A DNA stretch of 64,000 nucleotides from Erysipelotrichaceae bacterium (GTDB lineage Bacteria > Bacillota_I > Bacilli_A > RFN20 > CAG-449). Below the pieces are notes generated by a model that had not been told where the DNA came from, searched no databases, and worked only from the letters and a program-made list of their open reading frames with translations. Position numbers and translations under genes: made by a program. Location: the NCBI GenBank assembly GCA_015059095.1, contig SVBA01000003.1, positions 1-64,000 on the forward strand, read 5' to 3'. Positions 61,245 to 64,000 of the stretch are shown piece by piece (the first letter of the stretch is position 1; each line of letters opens with the position of its first letter).

Positions 61245-62192
61245 ATGGCATTAGTTACAACAAAAGAAATGTTTGAAAGAGCTTATAAAGGTAATTACTC
61301 TATCGGCGCTTTCAACGTAGATAATTTAGAAACATTCCAAGCTGTTATTGCAGCAGCTAATGAAACTAAATCTCCAGTAATCATCGCAATTACAGAAAAC
61401 GTAATTAAATATTTTGGAATTAGTTATTTAAGACACATTATTGAAGCAGCAGTAGAAGAAACTGGTGTAGAAGTAGCATTACATCTTGACCATGGTAAAT
61501 CTATTGAAATATGTAAATATTGTATCGATAATGGTTTCACTTCTGTAATGATTGATGCAAGTGCAAAGGATTTTGAAGAAAACATCAAAATTACTAAAGA
61601 AGTTGTTGAATATGCTCACGCTAAAGGTGTTGTAGTTGAAAGTGAACTTGGTGCAATCGCAGGAATTGAAGATGATCTTGACGTCAATGACAAATATGGT
61701 CAATTCACTCACCCAGATGATGTAGTCGAATTTGTTACTAGAACTAATATTGACTCACTTGCAATTGCTATTGGTACAGCTCATGGTGCATATAAATTTA
61801 AACCAGGACAAATCCCACATTTAAGATTTGATATTTTAGATGAAATTGAAGAAAAATTACCTGGATTCCCTCTTGTTTTACACGGTTCTTCATCAGTCCC
61901 TCAAGATAGATTAGCTTTAATTAATCAATATGGAGGCAAAATGAAAGAAGCAATTGGTATTCCTGAAGATTTATTAAATAAAGCATCTAAAAAGTCAGTT
62001 TGTAAAATTAATGTTGGATCAGATTTAAGAGTCGCTTTCACAGGTGAAATTAGAAAATTCTTCTTCACTCAACCTGAAGAATTTGAAATTAGAAAATACA
62101 CTACTCCTGCTAGAAACGCTGTTAAAGAAATGGTAAAAGACAAAATGATTAATGTATTCTGCTGTGCAGGACATGGAGTTTATTCTAAATAA
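61245..62192 (+). CDS. Class II fructose-bisphosphate aldolase paralogue 3
   Basis: 315 residues and close to copy 2 over most of its length: HLDHG, VESELGAIAGIEDD, GTAHGAYKFKPG and LHGSSSVP are kept. It ends in CCAGHGVYSK, with two Cys and a His that copy 2 lacks. Copies 2 and 3 are probably a recent duplication, with copy 1 older. Followed at once by a shared terminator with the convergent rpiR gene. Confidence 0.85.
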   Translation: MALVTTKEMFERAYKGNYSIGAFNVDNLETFQAVIAAANETKSPVIIAITENVIKYFGISYLRHIIEAAVEETGVEVALHLDHGKSIEICKYCIDNGFTSVMIDASAKDFEENIKITKEVVEYAHAKGVVVESELGAIAGIEDDLDVNDKYGQFTHPDDVVEFVTRTNIDSLAIAIGTAHGAYKFKPGQIPHLRFDILDEIEEKLPGFPLVLHGSSSVPQDRLALINQYGGKMKEAIGIPEDLLNKASKKSVCKINVGSDLRVAFTGEIRKFFFTQPEEFEIRKYTTPARNAVKEMVKDKMINVFCCAGHGVYSK

Positions 62193-62205
62193 TTTTATGT
62201 AATAA

Positions 62206-62233
62206 AATAATCCTCATTTGAGGATTATTTTTT
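62206..62233. terminator. Convergent terminator of the aldolases and rpiR
   Basis: Eleven-bp stem AATAATCCTCA/TGAGGATTATT with a 2-nt loop as drawn, T-run on both strands. Confidence 0.75.
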
Positions 62234-62992
62234 TAATGATTTTAAAATATTTTGAACAATTACATCTAAGATAAATGTTTGAGAAACTATAGAAGAAGCT
62301 TCTCCTCCACTAAATTCATTTTCTTTAGAAGACGAAATAAATAAATAATTAGCATAGCTTGCAAGTTCGGAAGTATTTTGATTAGTAATAACTGCTAATG
62401 AGATACCATATTTTTTACATAATTTTGCAATATTTATCATTTCTAAAGTTTTACCTGAAGAAGATAATAAAATAACAAAATCATCTTTAGTCAAATTAAG
62501 TGCAAGCATATTTCTAATATGAGAATCTGTAGAAATCCAGATATTAATTCCTTCTTTAACTAATGCATTATAAAAATACATAGTAGGAACATATGAATTC
62601 CCAATTCCAAATATACAAATTTTCTTTGCTCTCAAAATATGTTCTCCTACTTCTTTTACTTGACTCATATTTAAATTTGAGATAGTAAAATCCAATGCAG
62701 AAGTAAAACGATTATACGATTTTTCAACCGTAGAATTTTTCATATCTTTTCTTCTATAAGCAACTTCTTGGCTCAACGAAATTTTAAAGTCTTGAAATCC
62801 TTTGTAGCCTATTTTTTTACAAAATCTTAAAATAGTTGCTTCAGTTATATCAATTCTAGAAGCAAGTTCCGTGATAGACATATGAATTAATTCACTTGAA
62901 TCAACATCTTTAATTCTATCGATTAATATTTTTTCTTTTTTAGTCGCTGAAGAACGAAAACCAGCGATTTTTTCAATAACTTTACCTTCCAT
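62225..62992 (-). CDS. RpiR-family regulator with SIS sugar-phosphate domain
   Basis: 255 residues. N-terminal RpiR helix-turn-helix (ITELASRIDITEATILRFCKKIGYKGFQDFK, in part, about 40-70) and a C-terminal SIS domain (about 105-240: CIFGIGNSYVP, SSSGKTLEM). RpiR proteins sense phosphosugars and repress or activate sugar catabolism. It faces the three aldolases and is separated from them only by a terminator. A copy of the repeated motif lies about 48 bp upstream of its start, so it is the best candidate for the motif's binder. Confidence 0.92.
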   Translation of the reverse strand: MEGKVIEKIAGFRSSATKKEKILIDRIKDVDSSELIHMSITELASRIDITEATILRFCKKIGYKGFQDFKISLSQEVAYRRKDMKNSTVEKSYNRFTSALDFTISNLNMSQVKEVGEHILRAKKICIFGIGNSYVPTMYFYNALVKEGINIWISTDSHIRNMLALNLTKDDFVILLSSSGKTLEMINIAKLCKKYGISLAVITNQNTSELASYANYLFISSSKENEFSGGEASSIVSQTFILDVIVQNILKSLKK

Positions 62993-63039
62993 AAAATCAC
63001 ACTCTTCTTTGAATTAATTTTACTATATGAAAAATAAAA

Positions 63040-63060
63040 TTGCAAAATATTTTCATTTTA
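63040..63060 (-). repeat. Regulatory motif copy 3, upstream of rpiR
   Basis: Aligns with copies 1 and 2 as TTGCAA..T.TTTTCATTTT. Read on the other strand it contains TGAAAATATTTTGCA, a near-palindrome of the kind RpiR proteins bind. It overlaps the stop codon of the HAD gene. Confidence 0.6.
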
Positions 63061-63732
63061 CAGAATTGTTAATAATTCATCAAAATTATTAATAATATAG
63101 TCTGGTTTAACATCATTAATTACAATGTTTTCTTTTCTATCAATTAAAATAGTAGTCATGCCTAATGTCTTAGGACCTTTGATATCATCTAAAAGAGTAT
63201 CACCAATGAAAATAGAATTCTCAGGAGCACATTTTTCTTTTTCTAAAATATATCTATAAAAATCTAAATCAGGTTTATACTTTTTCATCATTTCTGAAGT
63301 ATATACTTCATCTACTATTAAATTATTATCTTCTAGATTCTTAATTAGAGGATAAGTATCAGCAGTTGAACCAATAACTACTCGATATTTCTTTTTTAAT
63401 TCATCTATCACTTCTTTAACATCATCAAATAATCTTCTATTAAATTGAGATTCTAACATTAATTTAACATCTTCTTTATAAGGTCTATTAATATTGTATC
63501 TTTCATACATAATTTTTAAATCAAGACTAAAAATTTCCCACTCAGTTAAAAAGATAGAAGTTTTTATACAATTAAGTATTTGTTCTTTATGTAATTTTTT
63601 CCATTCAGCATAAAAACTTACTGGATCAATATCTTTATCTTGAAGTGCTAAAATTTTTTTAGTTGAATCTAAAGAACCTGTTCCAGTAGAAATTAAAGTA
63701 CCATATGCATCAAAAATAATTAATTTTTTCAT
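63058..63732 (-). CDS. HAD-superfamily phosphatase
   Basis: 224 residues. Motif I DAYGTL with the nucleophile Asp, motif II VIGSTAD, motif III Lys in MKKYKPD and motif IV GDTLLDDI are all seen, with a helical cap typical of the YjjG/haloacid dehalogenase group. Acts on a small phosphorylated compound, probably a sugar phosphate or nucleotide. Overlaps the upstream isomerase gene by 4 bp, so the two are coupled. Confidence 0.9.
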   Translation of the reverse strand: MKKLIIFDAYGTLISTGTGSLDSTKKILALQDKDIDPVSFYAEWKKLHKEQILNCIKTSIFLTEWEIFSLDLKIMYERYNINRPYKEDVKLMLESQFNRRLFDDVKEVIDELKKKYRVVIGSTADTYPLIKNLEDNNLIVDEVYTSEMMKKYKPDLDFYRYILEKEKCAPENSIFIGDTLLDDIKGPKTLGMTTILIDRKENIVINDVKPDYIINNFDELLTIL

Positions 63733-64000
63733 TTTGATTTCGTAATTACTATCTTTCCCTTTCCTTTAATTTCTATTTCATTACAATAAGAAGTTAAAAT
63801 AAAACTCTCACCAAAATTAATAGTTCTATCATTTACTCTTATAGTTCCTTCAATAACAGTTACAATTAAATAATTACTATCTTTCTTAAGAACATAAGAA
63901 TCATTAATATCCTCATAAATCACATTAAAATATTTATTGTCCCAAACTAAATTACTAGAAGACTCAAATACATTTAAAATATTATTATCGTACTCATCAT
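63729..64000 (-). CDS. manA: Mannose-6-phosphate isomerase C-terminal part, cut by the window edge
   Basis: The open frame runs without a stop to the window edge (base 64000), so the 5' part is missing; the apparent short start at 63923 is internal. The visible ~89 residues match the C-terminal cupin of class I mannose-6-phosphate isomerases (EDINDSYVL, LIVTVIEGTIRVND, GESFIL, IEIKGKGKIVIT). Interconverts mannose-6-phosphate and fructose-6-phosphate, which fits the surrounding sugar-phosphate genes. The stop is TGA. Confidence 0.8.
   Translation of the reverse strand, partial: DEYDNNILNVFESSSNLVWDNKYFNVIYEDINDSYVLKKDSNYLIVTVIEGTIRVNDRTINFGESFILTSYCNEIEIKGKGKIVITKSK

Noticed and set aside
1..64000. 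Code-4 mollicute origin (UGA read as Trp)
   Set aside because: Reading frames end at TGA where expected (for example the last gene), the Trp tRNA has CCA, and sporulation and cell-wall genes (dacF, uppS) are present.
1..64000. CRISPR arrays, prophage or intact insertion sequences
   Set aside because: I saw no regularly spaced repeats, cas genes, phage structural genes, integrases or transposases. The only mobile-like signal is the short inverted-repeat group near 42-43 kb.

Overview
The window is very AT-rich, densely packed chromosomal DNA (about 62 genes, short gaps, mostly on the minus strand) from an endospore-forming low-GC Gram-positive bacterium. The spoIIA-sigF-spoVA block shows that it makes spores. 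Strong GGAGG ribosome binding sites, sigma-A-type promoters and cre-like boxes show a Firmicutes-style control system. A [FeFe] hydrogenase and an anaerobic-type glycerol-phosphate module show a fermentative anaerobe. UGA is read as stop (for example the last gene) and the tRNA-Trp has a CCA anticodon, so this is not a code-4 mollicute. An uncultured gut relative of the Erysipelotrichia/Bacilli is my best guess; the taxonomy is inference. I saw no prophage, CRISPR array, rRNA or intact insertion sequence.

Layout. 1-12 kb: a lipoprotein, an EF-G-like GTPase, a membrane phosphoesterase, a CofE-like ligase, a membrane-anchored XRE regulator, an aminotransferase divergent from gdhA, and two orphans, one nuclease-like. 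12-19 kb: a glycerol locus (glpK, a membrane-anchored alpha/beta hydrolase, and a three-gene flavin/Fe-S glycerol-3-phosphate oxidation module). 19-24 kb: an ABC-F ATPase, a four-tRNA operon (Cys, Arg, Pro, Ala), a Ham1-like pyrophosphatase and a TetR/membrane-protein cluster. 24-32 kb: a bifurcating-type hydrogenase hydCBA and, just upstream, a second operon with a 2Fe-2S protein, a sensory-type PAS hydrogenase (HydS class) and a SpoIIE/PP2C-like phosphatase. 32-39 kb: a PlsC-like acyltransferase, dxs-ispH-uppS and a DUF975 protein, then a phosphopantetheinyl transferase divergent from a TetR gene. 39-43 kb: small membrane proteins, an AlkD-like protein and an orphan gene amid short inverted repeats. 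43-47.5 kb: a tRNA/translation-quality operon (dtd, mnmA, nudix, rimO) ending in a PemK-like toxin gene. 47.6-53.5 kb: dacF, spoIIAA, spoIIAB, sigF, spoVAC, D, E, F. 53.6-64 kb: an RDD protein, an ABC transporter (binding protein, fused double permease, ATPase), three tandem class II aldolases, an RpiR regulator, a HAD phosphatase and the end of a mannose-6-phosphate isomerase.

How it fits together. Three cre-like boxes, at the EF-G-like gene, at glpK and inside the promoter of the ABC transporter, suggest catabolite control. The right end looks like one sugar-phosphate regulon: two copies of a 21-bp motif lie between the ABC transporter and the aldolases, and a third lies upstream of rpiR. 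The hydrogenase region joins an H2/NADH/ferredoxin enzyme to a probable H2/redox sensor and a phosphatase, with a Rex-like 18-bp palindrome in a promoter spacer. Several promoters carry perfect palindromes (TetR gene, glycerol-phosphate module, hydS operon). These regulatory structures, and the right-end locus, are the most interesting parts.
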